A stretch of 64,000 nucleotides of DNA from Nymphalis io (Eukaryota; Arthropoda; Insecta; Lepidoptera; Nymphalidae), in contig NC_065918.1 of the NCBI RefSeq assembly GCF_905147045.1, forward strand, positions 16,554,001 through 16,618,000, in the 5' to 3' direction. Positions 27,155 through 39,345 of this stretch are shown here, piece after piece (the stretch's first letter is position 1; each line of letters starts with the position of its first letter). A program made the translations under genes and the position numbers. Below the pieces are notes generated by a model. That model was not told the origin of the DNA, ran no database searches, and saw nothing but the letters and a program-made list of their open reading frames with translations.

Positions 27155-27917
27155 TACCACCTAAGGAGACCACCCAACCTACTCAAATTTGTATGCACAT
27201 TATACATGAGACCGGGTGTAGACCGATCATCTTTATATTGTCATTCCTAATATATTTTTCTATGTAAACACAGCGATTTGGAATCCAAATTTAGATTGTG
27301 TTCTATTACGAATGTTTGCAAGTCTTATTTAAGTATTCTTAATAGCTATAATATATTTCTGATAGTTTATTTTAGAAAATAATAACAATAGGTATAAAAA
27401 TAAGCGTACTGCTGACAAAAAATAAAAAATCATAGTACAGAATAGTAGATTTTATAGATAGAAAACTGTTTTTCCTTTGACAAAACGCGAAAAAATAATA
27501 CTACTTAAGCTTTTTAAAGTTTTCTTTTCCATATCATATTTTAAGTGCCGTAATATTATAACTCGACTTGTAGCGCCATCTGTTGCATGCGTGTGGAACT
27601 ATAAATTAGAAGAATGACTGGCTGCGTCCACATGTCGTTACGTCACTGAACATTATTTTTATAAAAAATAAACGTTCAGGAAATCTATTCAATTGCTGGC
27701 TTTTTGACCTTCCACGGGTTCATGATCTAGCAGAATAAATGTCACAATCACAAAAAGATCTAATTTTTCGGGTAGATATATAATAGTCATAACCCATATT
27801 GGGTTTAAATGGTGTGGTGGGGCTACCACTGCACAAAAATTGTGATCGTCGATGGACCTAGTCTTATCTTCTCTGCATCGAAATCAAACGGCCCGACAAA
27901 ACTCGCTTACGCGTCGA

Positions 27918-27990
27918 GCTGGTCAATAGCAGTCAATCACCACCACGCTCGGCTGACCTGTCATGTTGGTGAGTGCTATTGATCAGATAA
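27918..27990. repeat. Imperfect inverted repeat
   Basis: CTGGTCAATAGCAGTCAATC ACCACCAC pairs with GTTGGTGAGTGCTATTGATCAG across a GC-richer loop. Possibly an element end. Confidence 0.5.
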
Positions 27991-28089
27991 TAAAAAAAAA
28001 CGAAACATTATGTAGTCTAAAGAAATCATATATTTTATTTGTCTATATGTACTTTAAATATCAATTATCATTAGTATTTAGCAAAAGAG

Positions 28090-28552
28090 AAGAAAGACTT
28101 TACGTGCTTTCCGAGAGCACGGGAGTGTACACACTTCTAACTTCCAGACTCTGGGCTACTTAGAACTTTCGACAGAAGAACCCAATCACTTTTTATATGA
28201 CGGACCGGTTGGTGTGGTTGGTAGATAGTTGCCTTTCTCGCCGAAAGTTGTGGGTTCGATTCCCACTCAGGACAGACATTTGTGTGCATGAACATGTCTG
28301 TTTGTCCCGTGTTTGGGTGTAATTATCTAAATAAGTATGTATTTACGAAAGAAAAGTAGTATATGTAGTCTGTAGTATATGTAGTATATCAGTTGTCTGG
28401 CTTCCATAGTACAAGCTCTGCTTAGTTTGGAACCAGATGGCCGTGTGTGAATAAAGTCCCAGGATATTCTTTTTATTGGCCGATCTGGAATTTGAACCCA
28501 GGACCTCGAACTCTGCGGCCTTACATCTAGCCATTAGATCAACCTGGTCATA
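28090..28552 (-). mobile_element. Family C SINE, interrupted by a family B SINE
   Basis: The minus-strand head at 28552-28477 reads GGTTGATCTAATGGCTAGAT and GTCCTGGGTTCAAATTCC, ending GGCCAATAAAAAG. The body resumes at 28196 as ATAAAAAGTGATTGGGTTCT and runs to GAAAGCACGTAAAG near 28090. The intact copy at 49288-49666 shows the two halves are contiguous in the unbroken element. Confidence 0.85.
28197..28468 (+). mobile_element. Family B: tRNA-derived SINE, nested in family C
   Basis: Starts ATGACGGACCGGTTGGTGTG. Box B-like GGTTCGATTCC lies 55 bases in. Body markers are ACAGACATTTGTGTGCATGA, GTATATCAGTTGTCTGG and GATGGCCGTGTGTGAAT; it ends CCCAGGATATT. CTTTTTAT at 28189-28196 and 28469-28476 is an exact target duplication. 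Confidence 0.88.
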
Positions 28553-30004
28553 CTACTCAACCAATCGTCGGGAAATTTTGCTTACACGTTGTCAGGGGAA
28601 CAAAGACAGAAAAAGGACATAGGGTACCTAACACACCTCCAAACCCTCCCTTACACGAAAGCGAAGCCATGGGCGGAAACTAGTAATTTATAAATGCATA
28701 GCCGATTTTGTTTTTTTGTTTTTATCGGATTTAAAAAAATTAAAAAAATTACTTGGTAAAAGAAAAGTTTTTAAAATACCTTTATTCAGATACACCTTAT
28801 TTTAAAACTAGCCTGACGATGACGAGCAAGCACAATAAAGGAAATTTATTTAGCAATTAAGTTAAACAAAGCCGCGGACACTTACTATAACATATAAATC
28901 TCATGTTATTATTAAATTTATTGTAACTAATTTGTAAACCATAAATTAATGAAACTACATAAAATATTATATAAAAACAAATAAAAATTAAAAATTGTTA
29001 CTGTATATACAAATCGTGACCGCGTGGAATGGTGGCAAGACTGCTAGCAGCATTATGTCCTACAGTGTATGGGGATGGGGTAATAAATCAAGAACATTTA
29101 TTAAAATAATCAATGGCATTGCCATTAAACTAACTCTAAATTAAAGTATAATATAAATTTTTTAAAGCGTAATTTTATTCTTTTTTTTTTCAATTCCTAT
29201 TCGTTGACAGTTTCCCGATTTAAAAACCGTAAGACGACCTAAAATCCTATTTTCACTCTGATGGTAATATAATAAGGAATTCCAGCGAAGTTCAATCTAG
29301 CTTACTTTAAAATATTAAATTAGACACGTTACCTTTCTAGTGTCTAACGAATCCCTTCTAGAAAGTTGTTTTCAAACGAAGAAAGATTTTTAACACAATT
29401 CGAATTCCAACAACAAAAATAATATATTTCAATAATAAGAATGCGAAAATCAAAGACTACTGACATTGTTACATATTTCGAAGCAAACATGTCCCGTCAG
29501 AAATTAAAAACGACAATATTATAAATCTTGAATAAAATATAATTAGGCAGAACGACGAATGTCAATACATAACGATTAATTAAAAAAAAGTTTTGTGTAT
29601 GGTTCAGTTGTCAGATGATACGCGGCCCGATTGTATTAATGAAGCGATGTAATACTGAAAATTGCATTTAATTACCGGCCTGAACCACCCTTTTGATGTT
29701 ACTTCAGCAATTATATGTAAAATTCCCTTAATTGGAAGTTTGGTGAACTCAAAGAGAGCCTGGAAATAAATTTGCGGAAAAATCAACAACAGCACAATAT
29801 GGCGTTCATTTGTTTCTTTTTTTTTAATTGTTTCGGGCAAATGTCCCATTGATAGTGGTCACCTCCGTAGACAATAGCTCTGTAAGAATTATAAACGATA
29901 ACTGTCAAAGCGACGGATAATGCATGGTACCTATCTAAAATTATGTTTGTATTATCCTGTCACACTGGTTCACATGCACTTCAAAACGGAACAGCGATAC
30001 GCAT

Positions 30005-30036
<32 letters not shown>

Positions 30037-31409
30037 CTACCATTACAATAGAGTTATTATTATATAATTAATTTTGTATTTTACAATTCGTTCTTCTTTG
30101 ACATTTAATCTTTCTATGATAGAATATCTTTTGTGGTTATCTTAAGTTATCGTGATAAATTCTGCTCCTTTAAAATTGTACCATAGAAATTAAGTAAAGG
30201 TTCTTGCAACTTAACCTTTTTTGTATTCCTCTGACAACAGGAAAACTAAATTTATCCTTGAATTCATATCATATAAATCAGTAAATCCGATGTGCATTGT
30301 CGACAGTTCTATTCATATTTAATTTATCAAAGGGTTTACTCACCGGTTCAGAGATGCGTGTAATCCAATGTCGTATTTCTGTACGATTACTATAATTATA
30401 TATATACACGAATACCATTGTCACATTCATATTATTCCACGATGCGTAAACTGTCATAACTTATAAGCAAACCTAATATCTCAATTAATATTTAAAAAAA
30501 CCATATACATAATTATGCCAATTTTAGTTTGAGATTTTGTCAAGTATAAAAGTTGTTATATTCTCAAAAACTATTGTTAATATTGAATCATACGTTGCAC
30601 GTAATTTTAGTAATAAATCAAATTTAAAATTAGTTTCCTCGCATTTATATAATGCGATGTATATTTCATTCAAATATAACAAGAATTGAAAGTTAAACAT
30701 TAACGTCATTACTGGTTACAACATTTCTTTTCTTTGCTATAATATAAATATTCTGAGAAAATACCAATTTTTAATGAAAGTGTCATTGCCCCACGTACAA
30801 AAATGAGGAGACGAATGTATAGTTATAATTCTAATAAATGTTAAATCTTAGCGTAACGAATTACCCTGTAGTTATATTTTAATAAAAGGGTTATTTTTAA
30901 TAAAGGTTAAGGTTATAACGAACGACGATACCGTTGACATCGAAGCTGCATTTCAAAATTTTAAAATACAAGGGTGTAGAAGGGGTGAAAACGCAATTTG
31001 TACAATATGTACGTCTAGAAACAGTCGTAGATATAAATCTTATGAAATTATTAAAAATATTAAAGGGGCTATTAGTAACAATGACACATAAACACCCCTG
31101 AACACATGGCGCATGGAACTGTTTATTCATGATTTTTCAAGAAACCTATTGCGACGTCGTCATTATGATTAAACTCAGTTAAAATAAACCATCATCTCAT
31201 CAATTTGTACGCTCATTTTTGTTATGCCTTTCGTATGCCGCATGAAAAATGAATCGGATGAAAGAGAAAGAAATAATAGCAAACCACCTAAGAAAGAGTC
31301 TTTTTTTTCTGTCGTCTTGGATATAAAGTAGCCTCATCAAAAACTGTCCTCAAGCCTATGACAAATTATCTTAATTAACCAATATTATATTAAAATTTGT
31401 ACGTGTATG
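28553..31409. other. AT-rich, nothing recognised beyond a microsatellite
   Basis: 28655-28690 carries the GGGCGGAAACTAGT motif shared with 58060-58075. Otherwise no signal. Confidence 0.45.
30006..30036. repeat. (AT)n microsatellite
   Basis: About 15 uninterrupted AT units. Confidence 0.95.
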
Positions 31410-31919
31410 GATGGGATATATACCTTTGGGATGGCTCTGCCAAGAACCACCTTCAGGCTCTAGAGTTGATTGAGAGGCGTGCCAGAAGGCTGATTGGAGA
31501 CGACGCATTGGTCGAGTCTAGGCTCCAAAGTCTTGAACATCGACGTGTAGTTGCATCACTCTCAGTCTTCTATCGGATACATTTCAGAGAATGTGCTCAG
31601 GAATTACACGAACTGATTCCTCCCGCCCCCTTTTACTATAGAACGGCTAGGCAAACGCGACCAAAGCGCCATAAGTACACAGTGGAAATTCCCAGCCTAC
31701 ATACGAAGCGCTTTGAATCCTCATTCATCATTCGCAGTGCGAAACTATGGAATGCTTTGCCTGAGTCCGTATTTCCTGATAGGTACAATGTTGGTGTCTT
31801 CAAATCCAGAGTAAACAGGTTTCTTATAGGCAAGCGTGCGACATCTAAGACCGTGTCGATGCTTAACATCAAGCAAGTCAACGGTCAAACGATGGCCTAT
31901 TATTAGAAATAAAAAAAAA
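31410..31919 (+). mobile_element. 5'-truncated non-LTR retrotransposon (LINE), end of reverse transcriptase ORF
   Basis: An open frame runs from about 31410 to the TAG at 31904-31906. It encodes the far C-terminus of a jockey/CR1-like polymerase: LQALELIERRARRLIGDDAL, LQSLEHRRVVASLSVFYRIH, SFIIRSAKLWNALPESVFP, NVGVFKSRVNRFL. This lies after the catalytic domain and is typical of lepidopteran LINE tails. A short A-rich tail follows. GTGTATG occurs on both sides (31403-31409, 31920-31926), consistent with target-primed insertion. No frameshift within the copy, so it is fairly young, but it is too short to be active. Confidence 0.85.
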
Positions 31920-32094
31920 GTGTATGATGAAAATATTTTCCATTCCGTTTCCCTAGGTGATTTCGTGAAAGGCAATATCTAAAATATTATCCTTGATTGA
32001 TTCATTTCGAATATCGATCGATATCTAAACTATCATTTTACCTATAAGTATATATCTGACGGATGTGCTTAATTTGTCTTATAATTAAACTCTA

Positions 32095-32575
32095 GCTTGG
32101 CGGTGAAAGACAACATCGTGAGGAAACCTGCATTTGTCAGTAACACAAATGGACATAGGCTCTCATCGTTCATGAAAAATGTGATGTTTCTTTTAGTATA
32201 AACTGTTAATTTGTTTTAAAATTCATTTAGTTACTACCTTTTGTTTCTATTTTTGTATTTGTTCTTTATTTAAATATTTCTTATTTCTGTTTTTATTTTA
32301 TTTTTGATTTGTATGTTTTGTAACTTCTTTTTATAATTGTGTTTGGGAATGGTTTGTTCTCCTGTAATCGGTTGTGCATAGTTAGTCTTAAGTTAATGTA
32401 AAGCGTGTTTTGAATGTGTGTTATGTACAACTGTTGGAGATCCAAATAAGTAAATAAAAATTTATAACAGGATACGCCTGTTCGCATCAATCCGCATTGG
32501 AATAAGTTCCTAAGATTTTCCTCACGGGAGATAAGGCCTTAGCCCAGCAATGCAATAGTTACAAACTGTTACTTT
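32095..32575 (+). mobile_element. Family M SINE split by an AT-rich insertion
   Basis: The left part, 32095-32160, has GGTGAAAGACAACATCGTGA and GAGGAAACCTGCAT. The right part, about 32480-32575, has TCCGCATTGGAATAAG and GGCCTTAGCCCAGCA. Between them are about 310 AT-rich bases ending GTTGGAGATCCAAATAAGTA AATAAA, which look like the 3' UTR end of a LINE. I read this as a LINE tail inserted in the SINE. Confidence 0.5.
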
Positions 32576-33003
32576 AAATACCGTTGCATTTGACCGACAT
32601 TATTTGTTGCATATATTTCTATTATTAATGCTTAAATAGCTCATAAGAATTAAAATGGTTAAATAAAAATAGAATAAAAATTTATTACTAAAGGGTATGT
32701 GAGTAGTGAAGAGTGTTAGATAGTGGTGGATGGAACTAAGAGACAAACAAACCTTGCAAAAGGAGCCTCCAGTACTACTCATTATAAAAACTCTATATTT
32801 CGGCAGACAGCATAAGTGTGAATGTGAATATTACTAGGATTATTAATTATATATTAATACTATAAATATTTTATTGATAACGAAATTGTAATTTTTTTAT
32901 TAATGCATGTATTGATTCTCAAGCAGCTATGAATGTTTGAATGACATATCAAGACATTGATGCAATTTTACTAATAAGAGGGGAAATGGGAGGGTGCATT
33001 TTT

Positions 33004-33136
33004 ACTTGGTAGCAGGGCGTCGGTAAGCTCGTCTATGTAATATGTAGTAGGTAAGGTAAGGAGCCAATGTCTATAGGCGGTGGTGACCACTTACCATCAC
33101 GGGGAACATTTGATTGTATACCTATTCTATAAAAAA
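33004..33136 (+). mobile_element. Family A fragment
   Basis: ACTTGGTAGCAGGGCGTCGG, then GGCGGTGGTGACCACTTACC and CCTATTCTATAAAAAA; the middle is deleted. Confidence 0.6.
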
Positions 33137-34096
33137 TCAAGGAGTTATCAAACTTAATGAAGTAAAATTGTAAATGAATGTAAGCTGTATGAATTTCACA
33201 CGTTTCGTACGTAACAGGCAGCTCGGCAATTTAATTTTCAGGATTTGATCCTGCAAACTTCGGTTGATTTTATTACATTCTACTCACTAGGCTCGGCTCC
33301 ACACATTACATTATCTGTGAGTGTAATTTTTTTTTTCATTTTATAAATAGACTCTCGACTCATCAAAATTTTCGTTCCCATCACTTCGACGAGTTTTTAT
33401 TTGTTTAAAAATATTTTATCCAAACAATTATTTAAAATTCTGTACAAATAAGTACTTACACCTACGAGCTTACACCAATTAGGATTTTAGTAAAACTTTG
33501 ATTTAAACTACTTACACAGCGAGTCGATTTGTTCAGTTAATTTTAACTGCGCCGTCGATCAACAAACTAATTGGACAAACCGATTAACGCGCGCAAATAT
33601 TTAATATAGAGATTTCCGGTAAAATGATTTAAGTATATAGCATTAACAGCTTTATTGGATTTTTTTTTTTGTTTTTGTTAGTTATTGATTATGGTAAGAT
33701 AGTTGTGTTTTTAAATTATTGTAATTATGTCAATTCGATATTCGAAAATTATTAATGTACAATTGTACGGCCATTATTATAATATATATTAAAATATACA
33801 TATATTTAATAAACTACTATTTTTTAGTCTTACTTTTTAAATATAAAGTAAAATAACTAGTTTGATTTTAACCTGAACCCTCATTGGTCGACTATTACGT
33901 CATCGTTTGTTATCGACCAATAATCATTCACATGAAGGCCGCCATAATTGATTTGAGTTGTACAAAATGTTTAAATTTAATATTAATAAAACAAATTTTA
34001 AGACTGTAATTATTAACATATATTGCGAAAAAAAATTATATAATTACCAAAATGAAATAGTTTTTCAGTCTCGATACATAAACATTTTACATTTTA

Positions 34097-34230
34097 TTGC
34101 AGAATTTCATCAGACACGCATAGGTCTTAACGATATATTACAAACACAAGTTAAGCACTTGAAAATTCCATAATGCTTGTCCGTATTTAAACTTGCTACC
34201 ATCGGTTCAGATGCATGAATCTCGACTGTC
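34097..34230 (-). mobile_element. Family M fragment, decayed
   Basis: GCAGAATTTCATCAGACACG, AGTTAAGCACTTGAAAATTC and ATCGGTTCAGATGCATGAAT follow family order; several deletions. Confidence 0.5.
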
Positions 34231-35604
34231 ATACATATCAAACCTTTTTACTTATTTTAAATAAATTGGTAAATACATTAATATTATGTATTTTAATTAA
34301 ATTCGCTGATAAATATTTACCGCCGCACCACACTCAGACAAGAGATTATTTAAAAACAAACCACATATTCAATTAGATAATATATGTATTTAGTAAACAC
34401 TCAATATTTAATCGCAATAAATTAATAAACACGGAACAAAGTCATCAAATCAAAGTTAGGTTGAAACAGGGCCCGATCGTTTGAACAGTCGGCCCCCTAA
34501 TGGAAAATGATAATGCAGCGATCGTTCAGTGTGTACAGCCTTTAATATCGTATGATTAAACATGAAGTGAGGAGTTTATCAAAATTTGGCACGCGTGTGC
34601 TCGTCAGCGCGCTGTTTGTCGACCTGCGACCGCCGCTCTCTGATATAGACGTCAATACACCACTGACTGATTGCTAGGCAAACACTGCGGTTGATATCGA
34701 AAAATCTTTTCCGCGATTCTAATTATATTTAGTGATCAGGATATGATACCTTTTTTTTAGAATCGTTAAATCTATACAATAAACGAATAATTTGTTTATA
34801 GACAGGAATTAGGAATGATATTGATTAAACAATCATACTATAATAATGATTTTTTTTAATATGCACGTATTTCGTATTATAATGACAAATTGTCATTGTT
34901 TTTTTTTATTTCAAGTGACATTTGCAGATAGAAAAATATGGAAATTCGATAAATGATCATGTTGCAATGAAATAATAATTTATTCACCGGCAACATTATT
35001 AACAATGTGTGAAAGTAGTTCAAGGTTTCAAAATAAACATAAATGTGTTCGTACGAGACATAGCTAATTTTGTTGTTTAGGTATAGTTATGTCAAAGTGT
35101 TGTGAAAACGTCGACATTACGCTTTAAATATTTCGAAAAAATTATTCAACAATAATATATAACTAGCATTGCAAAAATTTGTATAATCCTTATTTGAGAT
35201 TTATAAATGCAAAATACTTTAAAAAAACTCTGTAAAAATATACAAACGCTCATTGGCACATTGCGTCATCGGCTGCCACCAAATTTCTTACAACATAAAT
35301 AATGACTAATTCAATATTTATTATATAAAATTAAAATAAATAATGTGCGCGAGTTTAACTTTTTGGGTCTTCGTCTTATCTTATACATGTACTTACAAAG
35401 TACAAACCTATACCATATAATTAATTACATACCTTTAGATTTACCTTTTAGGTAAAATAATCTCCTTTTGAAACATGTTCTATAACAATTCAATATTCGA
35501 AGTAATTTCTACGGGTGAGATCTTGGTCATACGCGTGCTGATGGAAACATTTCAGATGAAATATTTTCTTTAAATTCAACTTTTTCTTTCATAGTGTAAA
35601 ATAT
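34231..35604. other. AT-rich, nothing coding
   Basis: GATCGTTTGAAC and CGATCGTTCAGTGTGTACAG near 34465-34545 may be the ends of a decayed element (compare 2043-2070). 34590-34640 is CpG-richer. Confidence 0.4.
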
Positions 35605-35656
35605 TAGGTCCTTACATATGAAATTGGCGTTTTGTACGGGAGGAATATAAAGTCAA

Positions 35657-36162
35657 TTTTTTTTTGTTCAATCAACAGCCAATCGTTGTCCACTGTTGAA
35701 CATAGGCCTCTCCCAAGGTGCGCCAAAGCTCCCTGTCCTCCGCCTTCCGCATCCAGTTGGTGCCCGCCACCTTCTTAAGGTCGTCGGTCCACCTGGCAAA
35801 CATTGCGGTATAGACGACTTGAGCCAAGGTTGCCAAATGCTGCCCATCCCAAGCGAATTCTTCGATCGGCTTCCTTCTCGAAGTTGTTCCTACCGACTTG
35901 TATTATCTGTCCTAGGTAGGTATATTCACTAACAACTTCGAGAAGTTTCCCCTCGACGTATATCGGTCCCGGCACGACATGCCTATTGAACATGACCTTG
36001 GTCTTGTCCAAGTTTATACCGAGACCGACACACCGGGAAGACTCGCCTAGGCTACGCAGCATTTCGGTGAGTTGTTCCAGCGACTCTGCTATGATGACGA
36101 TATCGTCGGCAAATCGAAGGTGTGAGATGTACTCGCCGTTTACATTGACTCCATACCTAGTC
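35657..36162 (-). mobile_element. RTE-like LINE fragment nested inside the mariner
   Basis: Minus-strand reading gives part of a reverse transcriptase with the FADD catalytic box (HLRFADDIVIIAES), then a segment ending TYLGQIIQVGRNNF. About 35800 it jumps to the extreme C-terminus (RWTDDLKKVAGTNWMRKAED ... QQWTTIGC, stop at 35672-35674), so several hundred bases are deleted internally. A run of nine A (T on plus) ends the copy. CAATTT occurs at both junctions (35654-35659 and 36163-36168), a likely target duplication. The copy is 5'-truncated and dead. Confidence 0.85.
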
Positions 36163-36183
36163 CAATTTGTTAAATATATTTAA

Positions 36184-37207
36184 TTAATCAAAGTATGCAT
36201 CGTTGTTATCTATGCACTTTTGCCATCTCATAGATAGTTCATTGATCCCTTTACTAAAAAAACCATGGGGGCGAGAATCAATAAACTCTTTGAAGGCGGT
36301 TTGGACTGCCGCATTGGAGATGAATTTTTTTCCTTGTAAGAAGTTGTCCAAATTCCGGAAAAAATGGTAATCTGTTGGAGCAAGGTCCGGGGAGTACGGT
36401 GGATGTCACAGACAGTCCAATTGTAGCTCATCTAACTTAGTGGTTGTTTGTTGTGCAGTGTGTGGTCTTGCGTTGTCGTGAAGCAACAGCAGTGGCCTAG
36501 AGCGATTGACCAATCTCGGTTATTTAGCAGCTAGTTCTTCCTTCATGGTTTGCAGCTGTTTTTGTTGCTGACAATAGATATCTGCCGTAATCGTTTGACC
36601 AGATTTTAGAAAGCTGTAGTGAACGACACCGGCGCTAGTCCACCAAACACTCACAAGTAACTTTTTCTGAGTCAATTTTCGTTTAGGGCAGGATTTGGCT
36701 AGGTCTCCAGGGTTCAGCGAGTGCGACGAGCGCTTCCGATTATCGTACGGTATCCACTTTTCATCACAAGTAATGATTCGATTTAAAATCCCTTCATTAT
36801 TGTGTCGGTTGAGCAAAGTAACACAGTAGTCGACGCGTGTTTGCAAGTTTCACTCAATTCATGAGGTACCCATCGTTTAAGTTTTTTTACTTTCTCGATT
36901 TGCTTCAAGTGGATTAATACAGTGTTATCACTTACCCCGAAGCCTGCAGCTATCTCTGAAGTGCTTTGTGATGGATCTGCTTCCACAATAGCCTTTTCTT
37001 CATTTTCCACTTTGGCCTCCGGCCGTTCACGGCTTAGTTCTGAAGGTCGAAATTTCCAAAACGAAAACGTTGAAACCAAAATCGTACCTTGCTTTCTTTT
37101 GCGACACCAGCGTCGTATACATCATTAATCCTTCGAGCTGTTTCTGCAGCACTTGTGCCACGGTAGAACTCGTACTCGTAAATATACCGATATTTCATGT
37201 TTCCCAT
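36184..37207 (-). pseudogene. Mariner transposase, decayed
   Basis: The DDE/D transposase would cut and paste the element at TA sites. Start ATGGGAAACATG near 37207. Recognisable in order: an N-terminal helix-turn-helix region (AAETARRIN...), a second DNA-binding helix (DPSQSTSEIAAGFGVS), the first catalytic Asp in TCDEKW, the second in LLHDNARPHTA, and the third in PPYSPDLAPTDYHFF. The open frame ends at FFSKGINEL..RWQKCIDNNDAYFD and TAA. Damage: frame changes near 37030 and 36845, an in-frame TAA after EELAAK (about 36520), and TGA in place of a likely CGA Arg codon just before HPPYSPD (about 36405). Confidence 0.9.
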
Positions 37208-37398
37208 TGTGCGGTAATAAGCGACCCTAAAGAAAAAAATAATGAAGAAAAAACAAATGAATGACTGTTTTCAAAACTCAAATGTACCAGCTAAATGAAT
37301 TTATAAATTTGAATTTGGAATTCTTAACCAAAGAGGAGATATTTCAGATCAAAATGGTCAGTACGACAAAATGCTAATTTCATATGTAAAGACCTAAT

Positions 37399-39345
37399 AA
37401 CACTTTACTATTTAATGAAAAAATACTAAAACATTGATATAAATACATGAAAAAACAAAGATAATAAAACGTAGCTATAAACAATCTTCTGCGGGAGAGT
37501 CAGTAACTACTTTAAATGCAAGTACAACTTGTATTCGTTAATATTTTACTGATCAGATCAACTTTTAAAATACCCGACAGATAATATGATTATTATAACT
37601 AGGTCCTTTCCATTTTTAAAATTAATGAAGAGTGCGACCTTTTTAGAGTAATTACTATAGTCGATAAAAATACAAATATTATAGAGAGACTAATTTATAA
37701 TGTAGACAAGCGTGAGAGATGACGTCCTCAGACTGATTGGGTGCTTATAGACGCTAGTAGCGAATGAACCCGGGCGGTGCCGATGATAATGTAATTGATT
37801 TTGTCAGTTAACGCATTGTACGAGTATATAATGTTTAGTAAATTTATCTAAAAGTAATAAAAATATATTTCAAACGAACATGTTCATCTAATTGATGGTC
37901 ATGTCGTCTAGATAAAGAGGAACTGGTTTCAACGTTAACATCCAAACCGATTCGTCTCGAAACGATGGAATCGATAATCGTATAACTGATTAATACATCA
38001 CATCCGTAAACACTATGATAACGATAAAGGTCGAATCACATCAACTAGCTCGACATATAATACTTGTTTTCATATTTATGACAGAAAGACATTCGCAGCG
38101 CTGACCAATGCTGGTCTTGGACAGTGTATGTAGGACATTAGACACTCCAATAATGTGAATACGCGAATAGAAAATATATGTAGCTATCGTGACTAACACG
38201 TTACAAGTGCTAGTTGATGGCAATCGACTTGAATTCAGCTAAGGTTGTCGTTGATTAACATTTAATTTTATGTTTTAATTACGAAAATCAATTGCTTGTA
38301 AACAAAAATTTAGACTTGGCTGTACGATGTACTGCCAAGTCTAAATTTACCTACTACCTTTGAAGACAAACTACCACTACCATGATGAAACAATCAAACA
38401 AAAATATATAAATTTAATTTAATTTTCGAATGGTATGAAATTCGAATTGAAATTTGCCTAACAGTTCGATACGAACCGCAAACATTAGTAAATTGATATT
38501 TTATTAACCCTGAATTCGGGTAAGGTGACCGTTCATCTTATGTCTATAACTATTAAGTCCCACATTCCCTTAGACACATGTACTGTGGGCGTTGTAAAGT
38601 GCATAGCCGTGTTGGAGCCTTCACTCGACAGACTGAGTGATGGCGGAGGGGACCGTCTTACGCCCGTATGACTTCTCACATAATATAATCTGGACCACGT
38701 ACCGTTGGAATACGTAAATGAAGTTCTGTTTAGATGGAAATCCTTGTTGAATTTATTATAGTTACATGAAACGAATTTAAAGGAATGTGTGTTATATTTT
38801 TTTAAAGTACTTATTTAATTTCGTTACGTACTTAATTTCGTACCGTTTTTATAGTTCGTTGTTTAAGTCATCCCTGTTCGTGGGAACTTATATTTCATTT
38901 ATCTGTTCTTTAGAAATTAAACGAGTGAAGTCGTCTCATTGATATAAAATTTATTAATAAACTTTATATAAAATAAAAATTTTATTTTAATCAATGTATT
39001 AACAGCAAATTTCTGACTTGAAACTCTTTTTTGATCTGGAATACAAGTTGAAAGCGATACAGTTATTGCTTATATATTTTAGTAATAAGCATTTCGTGTG
39101 CCGAACTTTATGAGGTTGGCTGGCAAAGAATGTAGAGGCGTAAACCAGCCTTTTGTGCAATTTTTTATTGTACAATACAGTATATAAATAAATAATAACA
39201 GTTTGGACGTAGGTAACGGCCACAACCCCAATGAAATATTAATTTCCCTCAATATTCAATAGTGCCTATATCTGCTATGTGTCAAAAGCAATTAGTGAGT
39301 TAGAGTAAATAATATTCATTTCGGTAGCGACTTCTGCTATCTTCG
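37399..39345. other. Intergenic, one hairpin
   Basis: Only the perfect hairpin at 38306-38348 stands out. Confidence 0.5.
38306..38348. repeat. Perfect 15-bp hairpin
   Basis: AAATTTAGACTTGGC, 13-base loop, GCCAAGTCTAAATTT with no mismatch. Confidence 0.9.

Larger units (their letters stand above)
35605..37398 (-). mobile_element. Mariner-family DNA transposon, interrupted by a LINE
   Basis: Inverted ends read TTAGGTCCTTACATATGAAA on the left and the complement of TTTCATATGTAAAGACCTAA on the right, flanked by TA. They match over about 35 bases with few mismatches. Without the inserted LINE (about 505 bases) the element is about 1.29 kb, the normal mariner size. The ends and protein resemble the cecropia type of mariners. 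The transposase on the minus strand is broken, so this copy cannot move by itself. Confidence 0.9.

Noticed and set aside
28197..28270. tRNA gene candidates at 28197, 47850, 49288 and 17340
   Set aside because: Box A and box B are at tRNA spacing, but no full cloverleaf with paired acceptor stem was found, and each continues into a repeat body. They are SINE heads.
31636..31975. Two minus-strand frames opposite the LINE
   Set aside because: Mirror frames of the plus-strand polymerase tail, which has clear family motifs.
35696..36183. Plus-strand frames across the nested LINE
   Set aside because: Antisense of the minus-strand FADD-box reading.
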